NCBI GenBank assembly: GCA_036571765.1
Contig: BROE01000001.1
Coordinates: forward strand, 9,881,518 to 9,945,517
Reading direction: 5' to 3'
Origin: Plecoglossus altivelis
Lineage: Eukaryota; Chordata; Actinopteri; Osmeriformes; Plecoglossidae
DNA length: 64,000 bases
The translations under genes and the position numbers were made by a program. Positions 49,201 to 60,924 of the stretch are shown piece after piece (position 1 is the first letter of the stretch; the number at the start of each line of letters is the position of its first letter). Under the pieces are notes generated by a model. That model was not told where the DNA came from. It was given only the letters and a program-made list of their open reading frames with translations, and did not search any database.

Positions 49201-50804
49201 TGTTGACGTAAATGCCATCTTTTACTTTTTTCATTGTGGGTTCTGTGAATACCAAAAATGGTGATTATCTATTGTTTGAATGAGACTCCATAAAATAATT
49301 TATGACAAAATATTGCATAGATCGAGAGTAATAGAGATATAGAAATGTTTCAATATGATTTCCTAAGTCTTAAAACAAAAAGCAGATAAACATTTCTGTT
49401 CGATTTAAAACCCTTTTTGTATGTTGTCTTCATGTTTAACCCTATGTGACAGTGTCTTCTTTCTTTGGGCAGAGCTCCAAACTCACCGATTGGAGATGTC
49501 ATGTGAAATCATTGCATTACGTTCGGTTGTGGAATTAATTCTGACATTTAGTACCAAGGATGTAATTGCTGATTCAGTGCATTAGGGAAGATTGCCTGTC
49601 AACTTTGATATTGAGCTATGTTTTTACTACGAATTTAAGCTTCTACTTACTATTCAAACAAAATGTTCACTAAAGCAGGTTATTTCCATTTTCTCCTTCC
49701 GGGTTATTGATTAGAAGGATACTAGTTGTTCTTTGTTGCATGGCCTTCGGTCCAAACATATAATAGGACATTAACTTTAAATACATGCAGCATAGTAGAT
49801 CTGCAGATCTTTGGGAGTGTAAAGGCCTCCACTTCTACTTCCTTTTACTCCCACTACAGACGCCACAAGCCACACTCTGGGCGTTATGTTCGTTGCTGTG
49901 TGCAAATGCAAGATGCCATGTTTGCCTTCCACTCTGTCAAAGTTGTTAGTGATTTTCAGGAAACTTCCATCCTTCTGTTGACATGTCCTTGCGAATGCAG
50001 TCAGAGTTTGTTTTTTGAAAATGCCAATTAACCAAGCCTTTGTCTTCTCTTATCCATGTTGATACATAGGATTATATGCTAGATGACTTGGCTCAGCTCC
50101 ACTACCGGAGCCCATGACTGGAAATTTAATTGTGCCTTCATCAGAGATTTAGTTGTTCTTATTCCTAGTGAGGCTTGATCGCAAAATCTGAAGCGGATCA
50201 GGGCTGCAATGTTGGTGGACATGTCTTTTGTTTCACGTACATTTCACACACAACGTTGGTGTTTGCGACGTACAACATACATGCTTTGCAACCCATCTTA
50301 TTAAAGATGATTCAATCACATAAAACGGCTTAATGTTTCCCACTAAAAACCACACCAAACTATCGTCCTGCATACAGAAATCAGCAGATCTTGACTGACT
50401 CTAATTCAAAGGTGAGCGCCTCCTCTTCCATCTGGGCGAGTGACACTAGAGTTTGACTGCTGCTGCATCATGGCTGAGTAGTCATCTACATTCACTGTTT
50501 GAATGATGAATACACTCAGTCTTGTCTGTGAACCCTAACATATCTGTGAGACTGGCGGAAGACTGGTCTGAGAGGTACATACGTACGCTACAGACTGGGT
50601 TATGTCCTACATGCCATGGTTGTACAGCTTCCTTCAAAGGCTGTGGACGTTGTCAATAGTAGCCTTTGACAGGGTATGTACTGGGTCATTACTGTACTAT
50701 ATGTTACCAGACATAGACAGTTACATGTTCATTTTGGCTGGCTGATGTTTGCCAAAAGACACATGATAAATAAATAAGATGGAACCAGCGGAATCATTAG
50801 ATGT

Positions 50805-51060
50805 GACTGTGTGCGTGCACGCGTGTGTCTGTGTGCGTTTGCGTACGTGTCTGTGTGTCTGTGTGTGTGTGTGTGTGTCTGTGTGTGTGGTTGTCATCCA
50901 ACTGCCGATCCGCTGATGAGTCTTTAATAACAGTCCCATCTCCTGAGCATTGTCCTCTACAACAGCACGGGCCTCATCTTCCATCGCAGAAACACACCCA
51001 GACATCGTTTGTGTGTGTGAGTGTGTGTGTGTGTATGTGTGCTATAGCCTCATCTTGCAT
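50805..51060. repeat. (TG)n microsatellite cluster
   Basis: TG-rich runs at 50,811-50,890 and again at 51,008-51,042, with TGTGTC interruptions; related CA/TG tracts recur at 51,356-51,485 and 51,700-51,725. Confidence 0.9.
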
Positions 51061-52397
51061 CACAGCAGTAACACACACAGACAGCTGCAGGGGGTTCTTA
51101 AGCACCACAGGCCAAAGTGTGCCCCCACTGTCTCACCCCCACAGTGGGTTCAATCTACTCACAATCCCCTCGCCCCGGGGGGGGCTCATGTATATATGAT
51201 GCTCTGTCTGTCTCTCAGCCTAATCATGGATGCCAATAGCTGGACTAAATTGACATTAGAGGTCCCACAGTAGCGCAAGCCTCAAACTATATATCATCCT
51301 ACATTTCCTCTTTTCCTTTACCTGTGACTATTTCTTTAATCATCTCTCAGTATCAGAGTGTGTGTGTCTGTGTTTGTATAAGCGTGCATGTATCTGTCTC
51401 TCTTTGTGGGTGCGGCGGGTGTCTGCCTTTGTGTATGTGTGTGCATGTGTGTGCATGTGTTATCTGTCTGTCTTTGAGTGTGTGTGTGTGTTGGTATCTG
51501 TCTCTGTCCTGGTACCTGTTTCAGTTTCAGTCTCAGACTGTGTCTCTACTGGTGTGTATGCGTCTTTACCGAGAGGGGTGTCCAAAGGTTTTGTTCGTCC
51601 TCTCATTGGTGTGCCCTTGATGTGCCTCACAAAGCAAACACAGGCCTGCTGTGGTCCCCAGAGACACCCAGAGAGTAGCAGCTGCTCTTTCTCTCTGTCC
51701 ACACACACACACACACACACATGCACACATCCACACATCCACACAACGTGTGCACAACGCCCTGCCATAGCTAAACCCTGTTTGGAGAGTAGGTAAACAT
51801 TGATAGGCCACCCCCTGCCTCCACAACTGGTAGTGTTTGATATGAGCTTCTGGGATTTCATGATTTATTCTGTTTGGGGAAATAGGGAGTGAAAGAATGG
51901 AAGAGGGTGAGGAAAATGATTTTGATTGAGGCTTAATCACACATTTTTTGTTCAGGTGGAGAGGTCAGGGGTTTTGCCTTGCAAAACCCACTGATGTGTC
52001 CACATCAGTGGACACAAACAGTAAGATGCTCAAGTTGATGTGCTCGTATTAAGCTTCCTGTCTATGCCTTCTGATTTACGCATTGCTGTTTTTGTTATTG
52101 TCTTATTCACATGCTAAAGTGGATGAGAAAAGCGAAAGCTTTTTGTGTGGGTTTAGCATTGATTCAGTAGGGATGTAGAGTTAAAGTCACCTGTGCGTGC
52201 GTGTGGGTGCGTGCATGGCGTGTGTGCATGTATGTGTGTGGGTCAGTTTGTGTGTAGCAGGTCTGTCTGGTTCTAGCAGGCAGTGCAGGCTGCCTGTTTG
52301 GGTATCAGGTGGCTCTGATTGACACATTATGGGGGCAAGCTTATTACTGCTAAGAGGGACAGGAGAAAATTAGGTTACACTCCAAATCTCTATCGCT

Positions 52398-52420
52398 CGC
52401 TCCCTCTCTCTCTTTCTTCC

Positions 52421-52480
<60 letters not shown>
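52398..52480. repeat. (CT)n microsatellite
   Basis: Nearly pure CT run of about 80 bp with a few CCC interruptions. Confidence 0.95.
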
Positions 52481-52481
<1 letters not shown>

Positions 52482-55400
52482 TGCTACCTTGCGCCCTCTC
52501 TATTTCTGTATATTACACATCTCATACTCCTTGGAGAGTTCAGTTGAATTTGAGATAAAACATTGCTTAGACAGCGAGGCTACGGCTGTCTCTATTTAAG
52601 CACAAATGTCTGTGTATTCGATCAGACATTCCCATTTTGGGGTGCAACACATGGCCCTCCTGCGGTGCTCTGTCCTGCACCCAAGGTGCCACCAGAAGCA
52701 GACTTGTCACTTTGCATCAGCAGAAATGGAACAACATGGTGCCTCATGTTTACTTCCTTGCCCTCTGCCTCCTTGTCAACTGGTTCCCAGGACAGCATGT
52801 GTTTTATCGACAGGCCCTGGAGCCAGTCTCTTCCAGCCAGCGCGCAGGCAGGTAATCTCCCCGGTCCTACTGACTCGAGTTTGCATGTTCTCCTTGTGCT
52901 CACATGAGTTTCCACTGCAATGATTCCCTATACAAGAGCATCCAAAGCACAGCGTTTCAGTGCCCATGTCCCTGGCTAAGATATGGATGGGGACTCGGAC
53001 TTGGCTCTTGATCAACATGGCAAGTCTGTCTCTGTCCCCCTGTCTAAAACATGATGTGGTCTTAGCAACGCTGAAAAACACGAGCACGTCCCACAGTTAG
53101 GTCAGATCTATACTGCCCTCTAGTGCAGAAAAACAACAGCGTCACAGCGCTGAAGTAATGACCACAAAGACGGAGAGAGCTTTCCAGGACTCTTCATTTA
53201 GAGGAAATAAAGAGACAGACACATCCACACTCTGAGAGCCTCTCTCACCCTAAAACGTTGCAGTTTGGGGTCACCAGGCCTCACTAACAGTGTGGGAGCG
53301 GGCTGTCCCTCCTTCGTCCTGCCAAGGGAATGCCCATTATTGGATGGGCGCCCTTTGTCCTCCACCAATCCAAGGAGCTTCTGCCAAGACGCTGTCAGTG
53401 CCCTGAGTGCCAGGGAGAAACCGGGGGTTCAAAAGGTCAAGGAGGAGTCCCCGTCCTTTTGTTGACCCGAAGTCAATCTGCCCAGTCCGCATGCCAGCGT
53501 CCACAGACCCGGAGGGCAAAAAGATGTTCTTGATGTGCAGAGAATGCGCTATGTTATGGATCTACAAGAGTTGTATCAATTCCATTGAAATAAGCTAAAG
53601 TCCTTGCTTACAACTGATCATCATGTACATTAATTGCAGGCAGGGAATGGCAGTCCAAGAGCCTGCAGCAGTCAGCGGTCCTCAGTGTGCTCTGGAGGAC
53701 GTGCTGTCAGAGGCTGGGGATGTGACTGGGCTGTTCTGTCAGCACGTCCAGTCCAAGGTCGAGGGCCTGATCCAGAGCCTTATCATTAGAGCCAATGATG
53801 AGCTCTGACAATGCGTTGGAGAGAGATCAATAAACCCAGTCAGAGCCCATTCAGTGGGCGGGGCTGCCAATCAATGCCGACTGTCAGCTATGTCTCCCCT
53901 AGCTTCTGGAACTGAAAGCTATATTCAATTCAATGCAGTCATATGCAACGCCTCTCTCTCTCTCACATGCATTCACGCTTTGCTCGCTCTCTCCCATCAG
54001 AAAGTCCTTCTCGCTCTGACTTCCTCATCCACCAACCGTCTCAGTCACTCTCAGGCTCCTTGGATCACTCTTCATGTTTCATTTGCTTCTTCGCCCTCAT
54101 TCAGTCTCTCAATTACTTACCGGGAGATCATTGTAAACAATCTGTAATCCTAGAATATACTATGATTTGTGAAGGGCCACGTGGTATTTCATCAAAAAAT
54201 AATCCTCTTACCAACAAATTACTGAAACTACAGCACCTCTCTCGAGATATAGAGATGATGATGAGATTTTCCATGTTGGATTTGGTGCTTGAAGTCAATG
54301 TATGCAAACGTCCCCAAATTAATTAATAACCATTGTTGTCTGGCAGCCTGATAAGTGAGAGGCAGGCAGTGTTTGACTGGCAATGAAGATAACATTATGT
54401 CAGTCTTCAGAGTGGTGGAGCGTGGAGGCCTGTGATGGGAAATAACCAGAGACAGCCAAATCAATGGAGTTTCTTCTGACATGGAGGTAGAAGGCTGCTG
54501 AGAGGCAGATCAGAGTAAGGATGCTACCTAGGGACATTTTTGTTCTGTTCTACTGTCAGTCTCAGCAGCCTTTAACAATGTTATCTCTCCCCTCCTCCCT
54601 CTCTCCTTGCTTTTCTTCTCTTTTTTTCCACTCTTTTTTCCCTCCCCTCTCTAGAGTAGCAAATATCCTTCAGGTAAACACCAATATGCGTCAGCCCCTC
54701 AAGGTGCGCAATTATTCTTTCTGTGTGTGTGTGTCTATGTGTATGTACGTGCATACGTGTGTGTTGCTATGGAGAATAAAGAACGCTCAGCCATTACCGG
54801 GGATTTCGATTGAGAAGCTTAGCAGCAGCAGATAAAGGTCTTTAATGTTTCATCAGGTATGATACATGTCTCACAGACAACACAAGCCCCTGGTGAGAGT
54901 AGGAGAGAGAGGGAGTCACCAGCTGTCTCTGCTGGATGTGTTTTGCTTGTTATGATATGATTAGAATGATCAGGGAGTGTGATGGGTTTTTTCACATGGA
55001 TGGGGGATTAAACTATTTAAACTCCTCGCTGCATGCCATGTGAGCATATCTGTATCACATGGCTCAGTGGAATTTAAGAGAATGCTTCTAAGGGTTTCTA
55101 AGATATCTTGTGTTTTTGATGGACAGAAATGACAGCCTTTCTCCGAACGCATCGTGAAAACGTCGGCACACTTCATTCCCAACCCCTGGATCACCGAACC
55201 ATGTGTTGATGGGAAGAGCTTCATCAGGTGGTGCTGCAGTATATGAGAGAGATGTGTGTGAACGGATATGGCGTAAGTGTTGCGTGTGTGTTGGTGGTGG
55301 GGTTGTGTGGATGCTTACATGGAGACCTGTGGTGTGCTAGTACTCAGGCCCTTCTCATTAAAGAGCAGGTGGGGGGGGGCACAGTCAGAGGAAGAAAGGC

Positions 55401-57423
55401 CATATGTAGCAGAGGAAGGTCAGACTGCACTGGGACTGTAGTGGAAGTCATAAACTTAGGAGATCAAGAGGTCCAACAGCTAATGTACCGGGCTTTAGCT
55501 CTGTGGGCTAACAATTACTAGTCTATGTAAGCAGCGCAACACATGCACACACAAGTGCAGAGAGAGATAAAGAGAGGGCAGAGGGGGAGGAGGAGCAATG
55601 CCCTATCAGTTACAAATCTAAAAATGTGTTAAGCCCGCAAAAATGACCTTTGAATATCTGTTTAAGATGATCTTATCTCTGATGTATTGAAACATCACGA
55701 GACGCCAGAAGGGCAAACTAAATTGGTTGGCTCAGCACACTCCTGGCTCTCGCGGCAGGTCGTTGTGCAGGGGCACGGCGGTGCCATGATGGGCCAGATG
55801 GGCCGTGCGCCGCCCGGTGCCAGACAAACAGACGAGTGTGTGAGAGGGAGGGAGCTAGGGGATAGACCAGCGGACATTCGCTTGTCCGCGTTGTGTCAAT
55901 TGAAGGGCTTTATTCATCAACTGCCAGTGTTCGACTGAAAATCCTGCTGACTTCAGTGGGACCCATTCAGGTAGGTCAAACCTGCCCCTGCGTGCATCAC
56001 GCCCACGCTGTCAGCCCGCCTTTTATCCTCGAGAAGGTTGATACGATCAGTGCAATTTACTGTGAAAACAGGTGAGTTTAATCCTTCTGATGGCAAATCC
56101 TGTTTCCTGTTTGTCATACGCGCAGACAGGATGAACACTCCTGATATTAATAGTAGCCATTCAAGGTCCATGCCATTTTGATTTCAAAATATACAGAGAA
56201 AAAACATGAAAGGTTCGCATTATCTAAGCAAAATGTAAGTGGTAGTCAAAATCTAGCCGCAAATTGGTCCATTCATGTTATAGTTACCCTATGTAGGATG
56301 TTTGGCTGAGCTAGTGTCATATATATCAACATGGCCAAAGTTGGATTGTAATTGATAGTTCAATCTAATGTGTTCAAAATATGTATTTAGCATATAGGGC
56401 CTTGTTTTCTGAGAATGTATCTGATACTTGACCGCAGCTACTTAAAACATTTCTCTATGAACGTTCATCGGTAATGAACACTGTCACCTTGTGGTGAATG
56501 TTGCACAGTGCAGTATCTAAATTCTTGGGCGTTTGCGGCAATATGCCTACATACAGCTAATTGTGAAATACTCATGTGCCATGTCAACATGTTGAAAAAG
56601 TTTAGTTTAATTGGATTTAAGGCATGCATCTGAAACACAGCAGTTTCCAGTTTTGAAATGCACATGAGTACATTACCTTGCGCTAGATTTTTGTGAGAAT
56701 CCCAGAGTAACAATGGGGGAACACAGAAATCTCAAAAGAAATGTTCAGTAGATCTCTTAGGTTATTAGTTCTGCTTGGGTGTATTTTGTTTGCTGTCTGA
56801 TAGAAGGTGGGGGTTGAAACGCTGATCCATTTGCATGGGTCATGGATGAGCAGTTATTGATTGATTTGTGTCAATTATGGATTAAGATGTTGCCAAAGCA
56901 TCTGTTGCCTCCAACTGTTAGCAGTAGGCCTTCTCTGTGTCGAATGGAATCCCATTTTAAAGCAGAATTCAACGTTAGTTGTGTCCAGTCGAAATTACAG
57001 CTTTTCTACGTGCCAGAAAGAATATGAAAATCCTACTATACTGTAATTAGGCCGTTTGACAAAAATTCAATTAAATATTTGTTATTTGGACCATGACCAC
57101 CAGAGGGCTCTCTTGCACCAAATTTGAAGACAGGGTAACCGGTTTCCATCTTTTTCAAACTAACCCTACATAAGATTCAAACCTGTATCAGCAGGGCCGG
57201 AAAGAAAGGACTGATCATCTGTAAACTTACTTTCGTTGTCCCAAACAGTTAGTCTTATCGGAATAGATAGTATTGTTTTAAAATGTTTATATCGTGTTGG
57301 CTAAATTACATGCGGGGTCAGAGCAAGTCAGACCCATTTTACGTTTAAAAATGTCTAGAAAGTGTCGGACATTAGACTACTTAACCAGATGAAGTAGGCC
57401 TACGGTTTACATTGTATAAAAAT

Positions 57424-57723
57424 ATAATTTATTGACCATATCTACTTTGTTCAACCATGAAAATATAACAATAGTATAACATTTGAAGAGATTTCAGAAC
57501 ACATTTGAACACTGCACAGTCATGGGCCTAACTGCTGGTTGAATCGGTTAAGAAAATGATTCTTCACAAACTGTTCTCAGTAGGCTAATATTTCATGAAG
57601 GAAGCCTAAGCTAAGTAAATTAATAAATACGATATGAATAGAAGTTTCTGGAAACCAGTGGCCCAAAGTTTATACGCATTTTTGTCTTGAAATTAAAACA
57701 TATAGCCTATGGGACTTGCTCTT
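57424..57723 (-). other. Probable shh 3' UTR
   Basis: Follows the shh stop on the minus strand; AATAAA (TTTATT at 57428-57433 on plus) about 290 nt downstream is the likely polyadenylation signal. Confidence 0.55.
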
Positions 57724-60311
57724 TCAACTTTTCGTCATTCCAAGAGGGTGGAAAGAGTTGCTGTCCAGCAGCCATGTTCCCATGTGGTATAGAATGTCGG
57801 AGTACCAGTGTATTCCATCTCTGGTAGGAGGGTACTCGCGATCCTTCAATAGGCCAGTTAAGAACATGAACGCGTGACCAACCCGGACCGGTGCAAAGGC
57901 CCAGTGCGCCCATTTGTGGTCATCTATCACCGCGTAACATGAAACCAAAACTTGGTCTATTATGATGGTTCCATGCGAGGTTACTGGGGCATAAGACCCC
58001 TCATATTCCTCTACGAAAATCCGTTGCACGGTTACTGCCTTCAAGTGTTCTAGAGCGTCGTCCACCACGAGCACCTTTTGCCCAGGTGTTACGTTACTGG
58101 CAAACACAGCTGTCGTGCCGCTTCCTGTGCCGTTGTTGGTGACGAAAACAAGGTGTGCAGGCGTTAATCTTAGTGTACTACGAGGCTCCGCCGTCTCGAA
58201 AACATAGAATTCTCTTATTGTTTTTGGATCCCGGTCGATAAACATGAGAAATTCACTGGACACAATATTTCCCTCGTCGTCTGCTGTCAACACTCTGTCG
58301 CCAACTTTCAAGTCTTTCACCATCTTTCTCTGACCGTCCTCGAGAATAACGGAAGCAAATCCTGGGAAGCAGCCTCCTGATTTGGCAGCCACTGAATTTT
58401 CTGTGTGGAAACAAAACGAAACAAAAATAGAGTATCTAACTGAACATTAGTTGGCAAACATTCGTTTGCAAAAAGTATTTCTAGATCATTCAAAAGGCAA
58501 ACTTTGACTGTTTTACGTGTGGAATGCAATTAAAGATGATAAGCAAATGTGTATCTCATCGAACGTTTAAATGTGTTCTATGCTTGCCTGAAGTAGTCTT
58601 GACTTTTTAAAATATATATAAAGATGCTATATGTTGTTGTAATTATCAGCCTATTTAATTATTCTTAATAATTCATTTATTCATGGCTACTTGGCATAGG
58701 CTATGAGCAGTGTAGTGACATGAGTACACTTAATCATTCATGAATGAAAATAACCACTTACCTGCTTTCACAGAGCAGTGAATGTGGGCTTTGGACTCAT
58801 AATATACCCAGTCGAACCCTGCCTCTACTGCGAGCCTACACAACATCCCGTACTTGCTCCTGTCCCGGTCAGACGTGGTGATGTCCACCGCGCGCCCTTC
58901 ATAATGTAAGGACTCTTCAGAATGGTGTCCATCCTCATCCCATGCTTCGGTCACGCGGAGTTGTATTCCTGGCCACTGATTCATGACTGAAATAGCCAAA
59001 GAGTTCAGTTTGTCCTTGCATCTCTGAAAAGGAGAAACAAGTCACCATCAGAAGATAATTCTGTGTCAGAGCAAGTCAATTGGAGGGTTTCAAAGAGTGT
59101 AACGGGCGTTATTTCCTGAAAGCAGGATATCTCATACTATTACTCTTCCGTAGCCCAATCAAAAAGGTTGATAGACTATGAGTTGCCAAGGTGAAAGAAC
59201 AACTTCCTAAGTGTTCTGGTGAAAGTTGTAATCTTCTACCAGGCTAGTGTTTCACAGCTGTTGTCAGTTATGAAATAAATATATTTGATTTTAAAAACAT
59301 GACATAAGATAAAATGATGTGTCCTAACGAATAATTAAGAGGTCTCTAAGGCGATAGTGTGTTAAGTGTTAAGTGTATTTATGCATCGATAGAACATGAC
59401 TTATCATGCATCGATTTTTTTATGTACCAACGATCACTGATAAATAGCGTACTATGAATATAGTCTGTGTCTGAATGTTGTTTCGTTGCTTTTAAAACGA
59501 ACCATGCAGGCCTATACGTTAATTGCATTTTGATCGGAACAGATGCCTTCGGAATCAATAGCCTTTGCTGCACGCCTGACACGCCAGTTTGTGTGCGTGC
59601 GAGCGTGAGTGTGAACACAGACACAGAGAGGGACGGAAAGAGAGAAAGAAAAGGACGCATGAGCTCAGGACAGTCTATTGAAGTTACAGCTCCATTAACT
59701 ACCAAGAGCCGGTCACATTAGCCCTCGTGCGCAACGCATCCACGGTGACGTCTTGTCATGCTCCGATAAACCTAACCGCAGACTTACATCATGGTTCACT
59801 GCAAAAATCCGATACGCTCCACAAAGTACTTATTTTACACTGATTCCTGTCTAAATAACATAGGACATAATTGCAATAAATACCACCACGCGGATGTCAT
59901 AACCAAAAAAAGCAATAAAATCATGATGATGACCGTTCATGCATCAAGTTTGCGCATTTGTAGGCTATAGGTACGCAGTTCACTAATATGTAAAACGTAA
60001 TAATATCCTACCTGTGTCATAAGTCGGTCAGCGTTGGTGTTTTCCTCATCTTTGAAAATAATGTCAGGGTTATAGTTTGGAGTCAAGTCCTTGAATCTCT
60101 CGGAGTTCCTAGTTATCTTTCCTTCGTATTTGCCACTGGCCCCTAATGTCTTCTCTGCCACGTTGGGGATGAACTGCTTGTATGTCAGAGGCTTCAGTTT
60201 CTTCGGATGTCTCCTTTTCCCATACCCCCTGCCTGGACCACATGCAGACCCAGCGGATGCTAGGAACAGGCAGACAAATCCCACGAGCGCTATTCTTAAA
60301 ATGATCAGCAT
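57724..60311 (-). CDS. shh: Sonic hedgehog morphogen precursor, complete, 3 exons
   Basis: Secreted morphogen. Exons (minus strand): 60311-60012, 59023-58762, 58400-57724 (TGA); junctions in phase, 412 residues. Signal peptide 1-23, then Cys24 starting CGPGRGYGKRRHPKK, the N-palmitoylation site and Cardin-Weintraub basic motif. Zinc ligands H140, D147 and H182 are all present (SLHYEGRAVDITTSD, SKAHIHCSV). The Hog autoprocessing domain has the GCF cleavage site at G197/C198 and the T267-P-A-H270 motif, so cleavage and cholesterol transfer look intact. The C terminus, with DHKWAHWAFAPVR, DGIHWYSDILYH and GTWLLDSNSFHPLG, resembles by memory zebrafish shhb (tiggywinkle) more than shha, but DGIHWYS is also ancestral, so a/b assignment is open. 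It lies 12.3 kb from cnpy1, same strand. Confidence 0.97.
58401..58761. other. shh intron 2
   Basis: Only 361 bp, AT-rich, with TTATTCTTAATAATTCATTT and TGTAATTATCAGCC homeodomain-type words. In mouse and zebrafish the shh introns carry midline enhancers (ar-A to ar-D, SFPE2); whether one is kept here cannot be judged by eye. Confidence 0.5.
59024..60011. other. shh intron 1
   Basis: 988 bp. It contains an AT-rich patch at about 59,270-59,345, and no other exon. The open frames across 59,379-59,721 have no recognised similarity. Confidence 0.55.
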
Positions 60312-60625
60312 GTCGTCCGATTTTTTTTCTCTTTAAAAAAAATCGATATCTTGTATATCCTTTCTATTAGTTTATCGTCTTCTCTTTTACTCCTTGTTAA
60401 GCTTCTTTTTCTTTCTTTCTTTCTCTAACTCCTTTCAAAGTGAAGTCTATACGAGCGCTATTGAGGCAGGTGCGGTATCCGACACTTCTCTTGCGTTACC
60501 CTGCGCGCACATTGGAGCAGGGTGTTGCTATAGAGGGCTACTTGAGAGATGAGAGAAGACGCTTTGACGGTGTGCCACGCGTTAGTGGAAGATTATGAGT
60601 GTGTTGGCTTCCTTCTTATAAGCCG
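60312..60625 (-). promoter_or_regulatory. shh 5' UTR and candidate TATA promoter
   Basis: A TATAAG box on the minus strand (CTTATAAG at 60615-60622) sits about 300 nt upstream of the ATG, predicting transcription start near 60,590 and a 5' UTR of about 280 nt, plausible for a vertebrate shh. The UTR includes a CT-rich run at about 60,395-60,425. Motif-based inference. Confidence 0.5.
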
Positions 60626-60856
60626 GTATGTCATCAGTGTGTGGAGACTTGGTGAACTGGATTATTGGCTCTCTTGACAAATGAGTTGGTATTCAAGTAG
60701 ATTTGAAAGCTAACACCCACCCAGCTCTTTATCAGACTGATGCCTAGACTGCGTCCACCCTGTTTCACACCATCTTCATGTGTCTGGTATTTAGAGTCAT
60801 GAGAACACGCAAGCAGGGTAAACTAACTGCCAGAAAGTCAAAAAGGTGGAGATTCA

Positions 60857-60864
60857 GACAGACA

Positions 60865-60918
<54 letters not shown>

Positions 60919-60919
60919 T
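60857..60919. repeat. (CAGG)n microsatellite
   Basis: Preceded by (CAGA)n, about fourteen CAGG units without interruption, 250 bp upstream of the putative shh TATA box. Both strands are open through it, so the frames here are artefacts. Confidence 0.95.
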
Positions 60920-60924
60920 ATAGA

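Larger units (their letters stand above)
46350..57420. other. cnpy1-shh intergenic region
   Basis: 11 kb without a recognised gene. It has a G-rich block at 48,960-49,160, TG/CT microsatellites at 50,810-52,480, and unique AT-rich stretches with regulatory-element character at 47,800-48,130, 49,480-49,630, 50,090-50,260 and 55,850-56,100. RBM33, which lies here in human, is not recognisable. Frames over the repeats are low-complexity artefacts. Confidence 0.5.

Noticed and set aside
48860..49255. 131-codon proline-rich minus frame, considered as an RBM33 remnant
   Set aside because: Composition artefact of a G-rich block; no RNA-recognition or family motif.
50721..51940. Several 100-144-codon frames
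   Set aside because: Cys/Val and Thr/His repeats produced by TG/CA microsatellites.
46350..57420. Search for rbm33, htr5a, insig1 or tRNA genes in the long gaps
   Set aside because: No frame with the needed motifs (RRM, seven-helix receptor, INSIG helices) and no cloverleaf was recognised by eye; a tblastn and tRNA scan would settle it.
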